Positions 27,674 to 36,292 of a stretch of DNA of 64,000 nt are shown here, one piece after another (the first letter of the stretch is position 1; every line of letters begins with the position of its first letter). The DNA is taken from positions 1 to 64,000 of the forward strand of contig NZ_BMPZ01000008.1 of NCBI RefSeq assembly GCF_014647855.1, read 5' to 3'. This DNA is from Shewanella gelidii. GTDB taxonomy: Bacteria > Pseudomonadota > Gammaproteobacteria > Enterobacterales > Shewanellaceae. The notes beneath the pieces are model-generated. The model was not told where the DNA came from, ran no database searches, and saw nothing but the letters and a program-made list of their open reading frames with translations. The position numbers and the translations under genes are program-made.

Positions 27674-28316
27674 TCGAATTCTCGCGACATTTGTCAAATA
27701 GCACATCTAATGTCGGAAAAAGCCAACGGGATAACTTTTTTTGAGCCAATGCTCTTGAGGGTAAACGCAATGGGCAATCCTCTGCGAACGCGCCTTGCAA
27801 TGTTGCTATCGCAGAATCATCCCACTCGGGATGAAATTGTAAGCCAAGAATATGCTCTGTTCTAAACGCTTGCTGCGGACACAAGATAGAATCAGCAAAG
27901 ACCTCTACAGACAGACGATCATCGAACTCAAAACCTTGATAATGCCATTGCGGCACCAGCATTCGCTGTCCGGTTGTAAAGGTTACCGGTGTCCAACCGC
28001 ATTCGGGCTCTGGCAACTTATAAATCCTAGCGCCAAGCTCTGCGGCTAGCAATTGAGCGCCCAAGCAGATCGCTAATATGGGTATTTTTCGCTGTAGCGC
28101 CCCTTGAATCAGGTACCGTTCCCGCTGCATCCACATGGGATTGTCTTGCACGTTCATCGGGCCACCTAAAACAATCAAGCCATCATACCCACACAAGGTT
28201 TGAGGCAATTGTTCAGGTGCAAGAAAACAAGTTAATTGTGCGCCATGGGCCTGCGCCCATTGTGCAATGCGTCCAACACCTTCAGCATGATGATGCTGAA
28301 ATACTGCAATATCCAT
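27666..28316 (-). CDS. Class I glutamine amidotransferase-like protein
   Basis: A 216-aa cytoplasmic protein with the GATase-1 fold. GGPMNV (51-56) forms the oxyanion strand, C84 in AICLGAQ is the nucleophile, and H162/E164 in LQFHPEW complete the triad. Stand-alone members of this kind are often annotated as GMP synthase-like and have no known acceptor domain. The start overlaps the stop of a 62-aa gene as TAATG, and the stop overlaps the PACE gene, so three genes form a coupled operon. Confidence 0.85.
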   Translation of the reverse strand: MDIAVFQHHHAEGVGRIAQWAQAHGAQLTCFLAPEQLPQTLCGYDGLIVLGGPMNVQDNPMWMQRERYLIQGALQRKIPILAICLGAQLLAAELGARIYKLPEPECGWTPVTFTTGQRMLVPQWHYQGFEFDDRLSVEVFADSILCPQQAFRTEHILGLQFHPEWDDSAIATLQGAFAEDCPLRLPSRALAQKKLSRWLFPTLDVLFDKCRENSNA

Positions 28317-28504
28317 TACTGCGTTTCCTCCAATAGAGACGTTAAGTTGCCCATGGAGTTTTTGAAATAAAAGTTCGCAAGGCGATAGCCTTTAGCTTGC
28401 CATCTCAATAAAGAAGCTGCCCGCAACCATCGGCGTAGAGCGATCAAACCATGATATAGGGTGTGTATAAGAGAGGTTGTTATATGGGGGGTGAGGTTCG
28501 GCAT
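28316..28504 (-). CDS. Short basic protein translationally coupled to GATase
   Basis: A 62-codon frame with an AGGAG six bases before its ATG and a stop that overlaps the next start (TAATG). The product is basic and amphipathic (LIALRRWLRAASLLRWQAKGYRLANFYF, residues about 20-47), vaguely like small DUF1127 proteins but not a clear match. The ribosome site and the coupling argue that it is translated; whether the peptide itself matters or only serves as a leader is unknown. Confidence 0.5.
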   Translation of the reverse strand: MPNLTPHITTSLIHTLYHGLIALRRWLRAASLLRWQAKGYRLANFYFKNSMGNLTSLLEETQ

Positions 28505-28667
28505 TATCGCTCCTATCTTAGTTAATCAATTAACCTTGATGGGGCCGTCCCCAAGTTTTTATGCTTAAAGTAAGGTCGTCCTTACACGGATTCATTCTAC
28601 AATGATGTTGCCCAAAGCGGCAGCCCTTTTACTAAAAAATAGGACTGCTTTAAATCGAATGCAGCGA

Positions 28668-29177
28668 CTAGAATGGAAAGCGAGCACTCATTTTAGGGTA
28701 AGTTTTCTTAAGCCCTTTAGATTTTGTCTTGAATTTTTTACCCGCAGGTGTCGCCTTACCAGAAGGCACAAAAGGTAACTCCAGATTGGTCCTGTCCTCG
28801 TAAATCTGCCCCGCGACTAGATCATAATCCTCAATATAGGGATATGCATTGCCATCTTTTAATGGCCAGGAGTCCAATTCACCGAGAGCATCAGGGTCAG
28901 CAATCACTCGTTCAAACCATTCTTGCCCTAAAGAAATGACAAAATTCCGGAACTCAGCAAAGTCATACTCTGAGTCGCAACCGCCGACAATATACGCGCA
29001 GCCCCAGATATCCCAACGATATAGCAAGCGCATTTTTTGTCCATAAAGCTTGTCAAATGCTTTGAGGTCTTCATCACTCAGCGGAGTAATGCTGAGTTTA
29101 AGTTTGCGCACCAATTCTTCTTGGGTTTGTTCTGGTCTATTGCGCGCGACCAAAATCCAAAACTCGTTTTCTGTCAT
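28668..29177 (-). CDS. DUF4240 domain protein
   Basis: A 169-aa soluble protein with the DUF4240 pattern: ENEFWILVARNR at the start, LYRWDIWGCAYIVGGCDSEYDFAEFRNFVISLGQEWFERVIADPDAL in the middle. The C-terminal 35 residues are lysine-rich and probably disordered. DUF4240 proteins are found in many bacteria, sometimes as immunity-like or regulatory single-gene units; the function is not established. It is a single gene. Confidence 0.8.
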   Translation of the reverse strand: MTENEFWILVARNRPEQTQEELVRKLKLSITPLSDEDLKAFDKLYGQKMRLLYRWDIWGCAYIVGGCDSEYDFAEFRNFVISLGQEWFERVIADPDALGELDSWPLKDGNAYPYIEDYDLVAGQIYEDRTNLELPFVPSGKATPAGKKFKTKSKGLKKTYPKMSARFPF

Positions 29178-29693
29178 AGCTATTATTCTTCATTGCGATG
29201 ACGACCATTTTACATTGATACCCTGATTTAAGATATGGTTTTAACGTACAGAAAAGCGAGGTTATGACTTCTCACCGACCACGTTCCCATTTTTATAATA
29301 AAAGTACTTGGCCTCTGCGGAGGCATCATTAATGCACGTCTCGGTTCTCATTTTAAAAGAGTGAATATCTACCTCAACGAGCTTCCCTAAATAGAAAGCT
29401 TTGCCTGCACTTCTAGCCTAAATCATGGGACAAAAGCTCAAGGCTGTTTGGTAACATATTTAACTTTTCTTGTGTTTTGTAAAAGCCTGAATGCAAGCAA
29501 TATGTTTGCTTAGCACCTCTGCTATAGGAAGTGATTAACCGACCATGACGGTTCTCAAGCTTGAAATAGTATGCTCTGAATCCAGAGGCGTCATCAGCGA
29601 CGGCTTCATCGAGATGGCTCAAGGTAACATTGGACTGAAAACCATGATTTGCATAAACTAGCGGCCTATGTAAATTTGATCGAAGGCACCACA
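29178..29693. other. Intergenic region without convincing genes
   Basis: About 515 bases. A 93-codon minus frame (29413-29694) overlaps the start of the next gene and has no ribosome site or natural composition. No terminator was seen. Confidence 0.45.
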
Positions 29694-30092
29694 ATGCGCA
29701 ACCTCCCTATTCAACTGGGTATACTCATGCTGGTTTACCTCGTATTCGCAGTGGTTGCGATTTGGCGAGCACTTCATGGCGGAGGTATCGACCTGTTTAC
29801 CTTTGGCGTTGTTCCCGTGTTTATTGGTATCGCCATTCGAGCGCCATGGGCTGCAATTATTTTTAAACTCTACGTATTACTGCAAACCCTTGGCTTTGCA
29901 GCTCTAGCTGTCACCGCAATATTGGCTTACCAAATCACGCCCGAAGACGTAAAAGTCGTCATCGACGGCATCAATATTCCTATGCCTTGGGTTGTCTCCG
30001 GAATTATTGTTTTGCTGGGATTTCAATACTGGGTTGCTTTTTCGGCAAGTACCAAAGCTTTTTTGCTTAAAAGTCCTGCAACTACAGTGTGA
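29694..30092 (+). CDS. Four-helix inner-membrane protein, function unknown
   Basis: A 132-aa protein (start MRNLPIQLG, with AAGG about nine bases upstream; the frame is open further to 29649). Hydrophobic segments lie at about residues 5-25, 35-52, 56-76 and 96-118. The region between the third and fourth contains a short charged loop (PEDVKVVID). I do not recognise the family. It is followed on the same strand by the double-receiver gene after 78 bases. Confidence 0.65.
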   Translation: MRNLPIQLGILMLVYLVFAVVAIWRALHGGGIDLFTFGVVPVFIGIAIRAPWAAIIFKLYVLLQTLGFAALAVTAILAYQITPEDVKVVIDGINIPMPWVVSGIIVLLGFQYWVAFSASTKAFLLKSPATTV

Positions 30093-30170
30093 ACTGAATG
30101 ATGAATGTTGCTAACTTGTTGTTGATCACGTAGCGTATTCAAAATCAATTCGACGCAATAAATTAATTCC

Positions 30171-30968
30171 ATGAGCACACTTTCACCTGATGAACTCTCA
30201 ATTCTTTTACTTGAGCCATCAACAACTCAACAAAAAATTATTGCTAACCAACTGTCAAATGAAGGCGTTCGGGCAATACAAACGGCCACCAACATTGCCG
30301 AAGCTAAAGCTATCATTGAACGCCATCAACCAGATCTCATCGCCAGTGCCATGCACTTTGAAGATGGCCATGCATTGGAATTGCTGCGCGATTTAAAAAG
30401 CTCCAGCCAGTTTAATGATATTCAGTTCATGCTGGTTTCTAGCGAATGTCGTAGAGAGCAACTCGAAGAGTTCCGTCAATCAGGCGTCGTCGCAATTCTT
30501 CCCAAGCCCTTTAGCAGTGAACACCTTGGCAAAGCGCTAAATGCAACGTTAGATCTGCTCACCCATGAAGAGATGGACCTGTCTCATTTCGACGTTCATA
30601 ACCTAAGAGTCTTAGTTGTCGACGACAGCTCACTAGCGCGCAAAATAATTAGCCGTACCATAGGCAACCTCGGCATACAGCTAATTACCGAAGCGAATGA
30701 TGGCGAAGCAGCAATCGAATTAATGCAACAGCAAATGTTTGACTTGGTGATTACGGATTACAACATGCCAAGTGTTGATGGACTCGCTTTAACGCAATAT
30801 ATTCGCAATGAGAGTCAGCAATCCCATGTACCGATTCTGATGGTTTCCTCTGAGGCAAATGACACCCATCTGGCGAACGTATCCCAAGCTGGCGTGAATG
30901 CGTTATGCGATAAACCTTTTGAGCCACAACTTGTGAAGCAAATACTATATCAACTGCTTGAAGATTAG
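30171..30968 (+). CDS. Response regulator with two receiver domains
   Basis: A 265-aa protein made of two REC domains and no output domain. The second domain (about 144-265) is complete: VVDDSS acidic pair, phospho-acceptor Asp in VITDYNMPS (about 202), and Lys in CDKPF. The first domain (about 9-128) is degenerate: LLLEPS lacks the acidic pair, the phosphorylation site is replaced (LIASAMHFEDG), while PKPF is kept. It would act as a stand-alone CheY-like signal or phosphate sink, with the first domain as a binding module. No kinase gene adjoins it. The ribosome site is weak. Confidence 0.85.
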   Translation: MSTLSPDELSILLLEPSTTQQKIIANQLSNEGVRAIQTATNIAEAKAIIERHQPDLIASAMHFEDGHALELLRDLKSSSQFNDIQFMLVSSECRREQLEEFRQSGVVAILPKPFSSEHLGKALNATLDLLTHEEMDLSHFDVHNLRVLVVDDSSLARKIISRTIGNLGIQLITEANDGEAAIELMQQQMFDLVITDYNMPSVDGLALTQYIRNESQQSHVPILMVSSEANDTHLANVSQAGVNALCDKPFEPQLVKQILYQLLED

Positions 30969-31118
30969 GACTACATCACAAACCGAGGAAAACCCTCTAA
31001 TAAATTAAACTATTAGACCATCTTCTATGGGTAAAACGCTTTCCATGTCTTGAACCTTATGGCATGTTAGGCGAGGTTAAAATAAATCAAAAATCTACGG
31101 AAAGAAGAGACAATCAAT

Positions 31119-31391
31119 ATGAACAAGACTGAATTAGTTGCAAAGATTGCTGAAGGTGCAGAACTCTCTAAAGCGGAAGCAGCACGTGCTCTAAAATCAT
31201 TTGAAGAAGCTGTTACTGAAACCATGAAAAACGGTGAGAAAATCTCAATCGTTGGTTTTGGTTCATTTGAAACATCTACCCGTGCAGCTCGCACAGGCCG
31301 CAACCCACAAACCGGTAAAGAGATCCAAATCCCTGAAGCCGTTGTACCTAAGTTCAAAGCTGGTAAATCTTTAAAAGATAGCGTGAACTAA
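31119..31391 (+). CDS. hupB: DNA-binding protein HU
   Basis: Histone-like nucleoid protein of 90 aa. [25 protein letters not shown] forms the helical dimer base; [30 protein letters not shown] contains the beta arm and the conserved RNPQTG for DNA bending. IHF subunits differ in this region, so HU is preferred; whether it is HU-alpha or HU-beta cannot be settled without comparison. GGAAAG lies upstream, and a strong terminator follows. Confidence 0.92.
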   Translation: MNKTELVAKIAEGAELSKAEAARALKSFEEAVTETMKNGEKISIVGFGSFETSTRAARTGRNPQTGKEIQIPEAVVPKFKAGKSLKDSVN

Positions 31392-31411
31392 TACTGATTC
31401 ACTTTATCTAT

Positions 31412-31439
31412 AAAAGCCTCCGTTCTCGGGGGCTTTTTT
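31412..31439 (+). terminator. Terminator after HU gene
   Basis: AAAAGCCTCC pairs (one wobble) with GGGGGCTTTTTT around a six-base loop. Confidence 0.85.
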
Positions 31440-31468
31440 GTCCCCGTGACCTCTCTATACGTATGAAC

Positions 31469-31487
31469 CACATTTCAACGAAATGTG
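31469..31487. repeat. Short palindrome between hupB and TorF-like gene
   Basis: CACATTTC and GAAATGTG are perfect arms around AAC. It is followed by two GTGCAC copies in the next 22 bases. Possible operator; no match to a known regulator claimed. Confidence 0.4.
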
Positions 31488-31651
31488 CACAAAAAAGGTG
31501 CACGCCTGCATCATCCTAAATCAACGGCTTGCACCAGCGTAACAACAACCAAACCTAAGCCATTGTTTTAATTGAATAACAAATTGTGGCACAAGAATCG
31601 CAAATTCATCTGCAAGTTCAATCATTTTTAAATCAACAATTACATAGCAGA

Positions 31652-31667
31652 TCTACATCAATGTAGA
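31652..31667. promoter_or_regulatory. Palindrome directly before the TorF-like gene's ribosome site
   Basis: TCTACATCAATGTAGA has perfect seven-base arms around CA. It ends 16 bases before the ATG and borders the GAAGGAAG ribosome site, so it could be an operator or a small mRNA hairpin affecting translation. Confidence 0.45.
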
Positions 31668-31683
31668 CAGATGAAGGAAGAAG

Positions 31684-32382
31684 ATGAACATGCATAAGAC
31701 AACAAAGACAGTTACAGCACTCGCATTAGGCTTAATGTTATCAAGCTCAGCATCTGCAGGGTTTAGTGGCAACATTGGCGCCACAACAAACTACTTATGG
31801 CGCGGTGTAAGCCAAACTGCTGATTCTACGGCAGTTCAAGGTGGCCTTGATTATGAGCATGAGTCTGGATTCTATGCGGGCACTTGGATATCGAATGTTG
31901 ATTTTGGTGATGGCACCAGTTTCGAAATGGACTTATACGCAGGTTATGCTGGTAGCATCACAGAAGATCTTAGCTACGACGTTTTTTACCTATTATACGG
32001 TTACCCTGATGCCCCAGGTGATGTAGATTTTGGCGAGCTAACCGCTGTAGCCAACTGGAAATGGCTCAGCGTAAGCTATGCACATACGATTCATGGTGGC
32101 GACGATATCGCTTCTGCACCTCTGGATAGTGACGACATGGGATATTTACAAGCCAATGTCAGCATTCCGCTCGCAGATGGCTTAGCACTCGACTTTCACT
32201 ATGGCATGTCTTCAGGCGATATCGTTGAGAGCTGGTACGGTGTTGATGACTACTCAGATTACAGCGCAACACTAAGCAAAGACACGAGTATCGGCACGGT
32301 TTCTTTTGCGGTAGCCGATACGGATTTAGACGGAGACGATGCGAAAGTCGTTCTAGGATATAGCTACTCTTTTGACCTATAA
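31684..32382 (+). CDS. TorF-family putative porin (Gcw_chp)
   Basis: A 232-aa outer-membrane protein with a signal peptide (cut after ASA, residue 25). The mature start FSGNIGATTNYLWRGVSQT is the hallmark of the Gcw_chp/TorF family, followed by repeated beta-strand pairs and a terminal GYSYSFDL. TorF-like proteins in Shewanella are associated with TMAO respiration by sequence but their function is not proved. GAAGGAAG precedes the ATG. A terminator follows. Confidence 0.88.
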   Translation: MNMHKTTKTVTALALGLMLSSSASAGFSGNIGATTNYLWRGVSQTADSTAVQGGLDYEHESGFYAGTWISNVDFGDGTSFEMDLYAGYAGSITEDLSYDVFYLLYGYPDAPGDVDFGELTAVANWKWLSVSYAHTIHGGDDIASAPLDSDDMGYLQANVSIPLADGLALDFHYGMSSGDIVESWYGVDDYSDYSATLSKDTSIGTVSFAVADTDLDGDDAKVVLGYSYSFDL

Positions 32383-32435
32383 CCCCATAAGGTCCTGTAG
32401 AGAATAATAATTTTTATAAATTAGCAACAATTTTG

Positions 32436-32462
32436 GCACCACAGTTTGTGGTGCTTTTTTTG
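32436..32462 (+). terminator. Terminator after TorF-like gene
   Basis: GCACCAC and GTGGTGC pair around AGTTT, followed by eight or more T. Confidence 0.88.
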
Positions 32463-32750
32463 TGTCAGACACAAAAAGGTAGACTATTTTTAGCAAAATC
32501 ACCGCGCTAATTTAGTGGTTTGTGAACAACAACCCGAATTCAGATTAATTCAAGATTTGGCTCACCCTTCTTGAAAATGACTATGTCAAAATGCAACCTA
32601 GCTCTCAAAAAAATCTTAGATTGCCTGCTACTTTCTAATTAGGCGTCGCTAAAATGCCGACATGGACAGGCAGACCATGACGCCAATAACCTATATAAAT
32701 CAAAGCCTAATAACGTTAGTGAAAACATTTTAGGTAACAAGGTGAACGTT

Positions 32751-32936
32751 ATGACTCATATTTTAGAGACCATTCCAAATGATGCTGAGCTAGAAGCGAT
32801 GGCCTGCCCTAAAAACCAGAACAAGCAAAAAATGTTAGAGAAAAAGCGAAGCGCCAAACGACGCCTCGAATCAATGCTCGATGATATACAATTAAAACGA
32901 GCAATCGGCGCTGATGCAGACTTGGACTACTTCTAA
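32751..32936 (+). CDS. Small basic protein, possibly PA3496-like
   Basis: A 61-aa protein with AAGG eight bases before the ATG; a GTG three codons upstream is also in frame. The middle is strongly basic (KNQNKQKMLEKKRSAKRR) and the end acidic (LKRAIGADADLDYF). This basic-then-RAIG/acidic ending recalls the PA3496 family of small putative envelope integrity proteins; the match is by eye and uncertain. It stands alone. Confidence 0.6.
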   Translation: MTHILETIPNDAELEAMACPKNQNKQKMLEKKRSAKRRLESMLDDIQLKRAIGADADLDYF

Positions 32937-32992
32937 GGTGCCATCTTTATTGAACCCACTTTTCTCAACCAACAAATGCAGTACACACTTTC

Positions 32993-33023
32993 ACTGAGCT
33001 GATGGTCTGCACCATCGCTCAGT
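32993..33023. terminator. Hairpin downstream of MCP gene
   Basis: ACTGAGC-GATGGT pairs with ACCATC-GCTCAGT (one bulged T) around CTGC. It lies just past the stop of the MCP gene on the minus strand, although only a weak T-rich tail follows. Confidence 0.65.
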
Positions 33024-33037
33024 CAAATTATCGAGCA

Positions 33038-34492
33038 TTATTTACTTGCATGAATACTGGTATTGAGTGCCAGCGCCAGCTGTTTTAGCGTTTCAACACG
33101 CTCATTGAGCTCTGCGCCTTGTAATGCAACACTGTCAGACACTTGATTGGTATACACCACACTCGTCGCAACATCTTGACTGGCTGCATTTAGCTCTGCC
33201 ACAGCATTCACTTGATGCCCCAAAATATCAGCCAATCGATTCACATCCTCGACCAACTCAGACACTTGTTCAATAATGTCTGCAACCTGCTTTGCCCCAG
33301 ATTCAATCACCGCTTGCCCTTGTGAAACCTGAGCCATATTGTCGACGAGCAAGGTTCTTATTTCTGACGCTGAGGCGTTGCTTCTTGCCGATAAACCACG
33401 GACCTCATCTGCAACCACAGCAAAGCCACGTCCGTGCTCTCCGGCACGTGCCGCTTCGATTGCAGCATTCAATGCAAGTAAATTTGTTTGCTCTGCAATG
33501 GCGGTAATCAGATCCGCAACAGATAGTATTTTTTCATTACTAGATAAGATTTGTGCTATCGCTTGAGTAGAGTCCTGCAGGGAAGCAATACTTGCCTGCG
33601 CTTGTTGATCAATCACCTGACTTTTCTGCTTCAACTCCACAACAAACTCATCTGAACGCTGCATATCACCATCCATTTGTTCAAGCTGCTGACTCATTTG
33701 TTGCGTGGCGCTGGATTGCGATTCACAATTCTGATTCAGTATTTGTACCTGACGGTGTAGCTGATGTGACTGTGCATCAAGTAAGGTTGCCACTTGGGAT
33801 AGCTGTTCGCTATTACGACTCGCATCATTGAGAACATTCGACAGCATTTCGGCGCCTTGCTCTGCTTTTTGAGCCGCTTGCGTCATTGCGCCTTGCGCTG
33901 CAAGCGTGTTGTCTAAAGCCTGCTTACGTTTTGTGGCGGTAAACGCTTCGGCAACAATGATCACGACCAATGGCAATATGATCCCGCTCCAAGCCTCCAC
34001 TTTGACACCCGCTTCATCAAGTCGCATCACAGGCAAAGTATGACCCGCAAGAGATTGATATAACATCCACCCACAAGCAAGAGTCACCAGAGCACTCCAC
34101 CCCACTGCAGTTACACGGTCAGCAGTTAAAAAGAATGCAATAATAAGTACTACCACCCAAAAGCTTTGCGTCGATTCAAGCAAGCCCCCGCCTTGATAAA
34201 CTAAGTTCAGCGCGTGGATTACCATACCCAAAAAGCCCATATTTAACGCAAACCGTGGCACGTTAAACAAGCGCAGTGCGGTGCCTGCAGTTAGCTGAGT
34301 CATAATCAACAGGACCGAAGTCAATATCAGTGGCTCATGTTGATGCTGATACCATTTCATAAGGCTGTAAAGACCAGTAAAAAATGACAATAAGGTGAAA
34401 AAGAGGAGTGTATCGATAAATTGATAAGACTGAGTAGTCCGCTGTAAACCTTTATCTAAAAAAAGGGCACGCCATAACGCCAATGGAGTCAT
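33038..34492 (-). CDS. Methyl-accepting chemotaxis protein with multi-helix membrane sensor
   Basis: A 484-aa chemoreceptor. Residues about 25-190 hold six or so membrane helices with very short loops and no periplasmic ligand domain, so the signal is probably sensed in or at the membrane. The cytoplasmic signalling domain follows, with the kinase-contact hairpin [33 protein letters not shown] (about 330-362). Methylation helices flank it. No CheW-binding pentapeptide tether is present at the C-terminus. AAGGA is well placed before the ATG. It stands alone. Confidence 0.92.
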   Translation of the reverse strand: MTPLALWRALFLDKGLQRTTQSYQFIDTLLFFTLLSFFTGLYSLMKWYQHQHEPLILTSVLLIMTQLTAGTALRLFNVPRFALNMGFLGMVIHALNLVYQGGGLLESTQSFWVVVLIIAFFLTADRVTAVGWSALVTLACGWMLYQSLAGHTLPVMRLDEAGVKVEAWSGIILPLVVIIVAEAFTATKRKQALDNTLAAQGAMTQAAQKAEQGAEMLSNVLNDASRNSEQLSQVATLLDAQSHQLHRQVQILNQNCESQSSATQQMSQQLEQMDGDMQRSDEFVVELKQKSQVIDQQAQASIASLQDSTQAIAQILSSNEKILSVADLITAIAEQTNLLALNAAIEAARAGEHGRGFAVVADEVRGLSARSNASASEIRTLLVDNMAQVSQGQAVIESGAKQVADIIEQVSELVEDVNRLADILGHQVNAVAELNAASQDVATSVVYTNQVSDSVALQGAELNERVETLKQLALALNTSIHASK

Positions 34493-34682
34493 AGATATTC
34501 CTTAGCAATTGCGCGCCCTTTGGGGTCAAATATCTCGATGTAACGATAGATAAGACTCCGAAGACCAGCGCCTTTGGTCATTAGCACACATGATTGAAGA
34601 CGCAGGGTGACGTTTACATAACTGACGTTGAACGTTCAATTTCAGGAGCAACCAACTGTAAAGCCACTTTAAAAAAAATAGT

Positions 34683-35246
34683 TTAGCTGTCGAGCATATC
34701 TTCCTTCAGATCTTCATCGGTTGGGTTTTGACCTAACCAGATCCCAAGCACCGCTTTACGGAATATATCATCGCCGGTCACCGACAGTTTCTTGCCATTC
34801 TTGAAGCTCGTAATGCCATGACCCGGCACACTTAGGAAAGTAAACTGATCACCTTCTTTAATCTGCTCATCAAAAACGGCGATAAACGCTTTAATGCTGT
34901 CATCTATTTTGCTGGTATCACCACCCGTCGCTTTTTCAAACCCTTCATTAAGTGCATTCGTCATTTTTTCAGACGTAATCATGCCCGAAGTGACGTTCAA
35001 GCGAATTGCTGCAGGCTGGTCGCTATTCAACACGCTTGCGCCATCTTGAACCTTTGCCGTGGTGAATAGAGAACCAACATATAAATCAACAAAAAACTTA
35101 CTTCGTACACCAGCACCGTTGAATTTCAACAGAGTTTCCTGCGGTGTTATCGAATCAGGCACTTCAACACCAGAGACCTCAACACCTGCCTGAGCAAATC
35201 CACTTAACCCCATGAATGCTGCAGCGAATAACAATTGCTTTTTCAT
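34683..35246 (-). CDS. Exported chalcone-isomerase-like protein
   Basis: A 187-aa periplasmic protein; start at 35246 because GGAG lies six bases upstream and the product begins with a signal peptide (cut near AQA). The mature part fits the bacterial chalcone isomerase-like family: LLKFNGAGVRSKFFVDLYVGSLFT, the central IRLNVTSGMITSEKMTNALNEGF and TFLSVPGHGITSFKNGK. Bacterial members are not known to have isomerase activity, and some bind fatty acids. It is the last of four genes in the 38.4-34.7 kb cluster, 74 bases after the barrel gene. Confidence 0.8.
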   Translation of the reverse strand: MKKQLLFAAAFMGLSGFAQAGVEVSGVEVPDSITPQETLLKFNGAGVRSKFFVDLYVGSLFTTAKVQDGASVLNSDQPAAIRLNVTSGMITSEKMTNALNEGFEKATGGDTSKIDDSIKAFIAVFDEQIKEGDQFTFLSVPGHGITSFKNGKKLSVTGDDIFRKAVLGIWLGQNPTDEDLKEDMLDS

Positions 35247-35319
35247 GATCATCTCCAAATTAAATCGTGATAAAAAACAGAAAAGGCTCACTCATCAATT
35301 CGTAAGTGAGCCGCAACGC

Positions 35320-36177
35320 TTAGAAAGCGTGGTTATACTCCAGCCAGTAAATATCATCTGTGCTGTCGCTATTATCCGTCTTATAGTTCACTCGAATATT
35401 CTGCTTTTTGGTCAGCTGGTAAGCCACTGTAAACTCGCCTTGGAAACTCGGCATTTGTAAGCCACCATCCATCACATCATCCTTCCACGACTTACCTTGC
35501 ACCTCTTTGGTATAGCTGGCACTCAATAGCGTCCACCAGTTATCATTAATGGCATAACGCGCGTATACCATACCTGTCATGACCAGAGATGGAATATCAA
35601 TCCCACTGCTTGAAACGGCTGTCGTTTGCTCTCCGATGAGGTCGGGCATATTGTCTTCAACAACGACCGCACCGGCATAAAGAATCGGCCACACATAGAT
35701 TTTGTCCGTAACAGGAATCGTCATCACAGGTCCCGCTTGAACGACGGCATAGTTACCATAGAAAGGATGGTCCCCCATTACAGCATCAATCGACCACCCC
35801 GTACCATTGGTGGTATCGATGGTGCCGTAACGTAAACGATAAGATCGCTCGCTCTTCGTGTCATTGAACGTAGGAACCATCCCATAATCTGGGTGATTCA
35901 CCATGCCGCTAAACTTTGCCGTATCCGCATCTTCGTTGAAGATGTTTTTTGCTTCAAAAATCACACCGGTTTTTTGCCCGCTGCTAGCAGTTTTTTGCGA
36001 CAGCATAAGCTGGCCTTTAATATTGGCACCGGCTGTACCATATGACATGCCTAACGATGTATAAACATCGGTTGGGTTGGACATATCAATATCAGCTTCT
36101 TTGTCTGCATCGGCGGCAAATGTTAAGCCAGAAGCCATAGACGCAATTACTGCAAGCGATAAAATTCGTAGTTTCAT
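35320..36177 (-). CDS. Outer-membrane barrel-like protein of DUF5692 cluster
   Basis: A 285-aa exported protein with a signal peptide (MKLRILSLAVIASMASGLTFA). The remainder alternates in short beta-like stretches and ends DDIYWLEYNHAF, with the terminal Phe typical for outer-membrane barrels. Strong GGGGTG before the ATG. I do not recognise its family. The location between the chalcone-isomerase-like gene and two multi-pass membrane proteins suggests these four act together in one envelope pathway. Confidence 0.7.
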   Translation of the reverse strand: MKLRILSLAVIASMASGLTFAADADKEADIDMSNPTDVYTSLGMSYGTAGANIKGQLMLSQKTASSGQKTGVIFEAKNIFNEDADTAKFSGMVNHPDYGMVPTFNDTKSERSYRLRYGTIDTTNGTGWSIDAVMGDHPFYGNYAVVQAGPVMTIPVTDKIYVWPILYAGAVVVEDNMPDLIGEQTTAVSSSGIDIPSLVMTGMVYARYAINDNWWTLLSASYTKEVQGKSWKDDVMDGGLQMPSFQGEFTVAYQLTKKQNIRVNYKTDNSDSTDDIYWLEYNHAF

Positions 36178-36292
36178 AGTTCACCCCATCATCTTTAATA
36201 TATTGATTTTGTGTGTTTTTATATTTTTAATCTGGTTACGCATCTTGTTGTATTGGTGCTGTTTTCACAGCACCTGGGTAGATTCATCGTGT

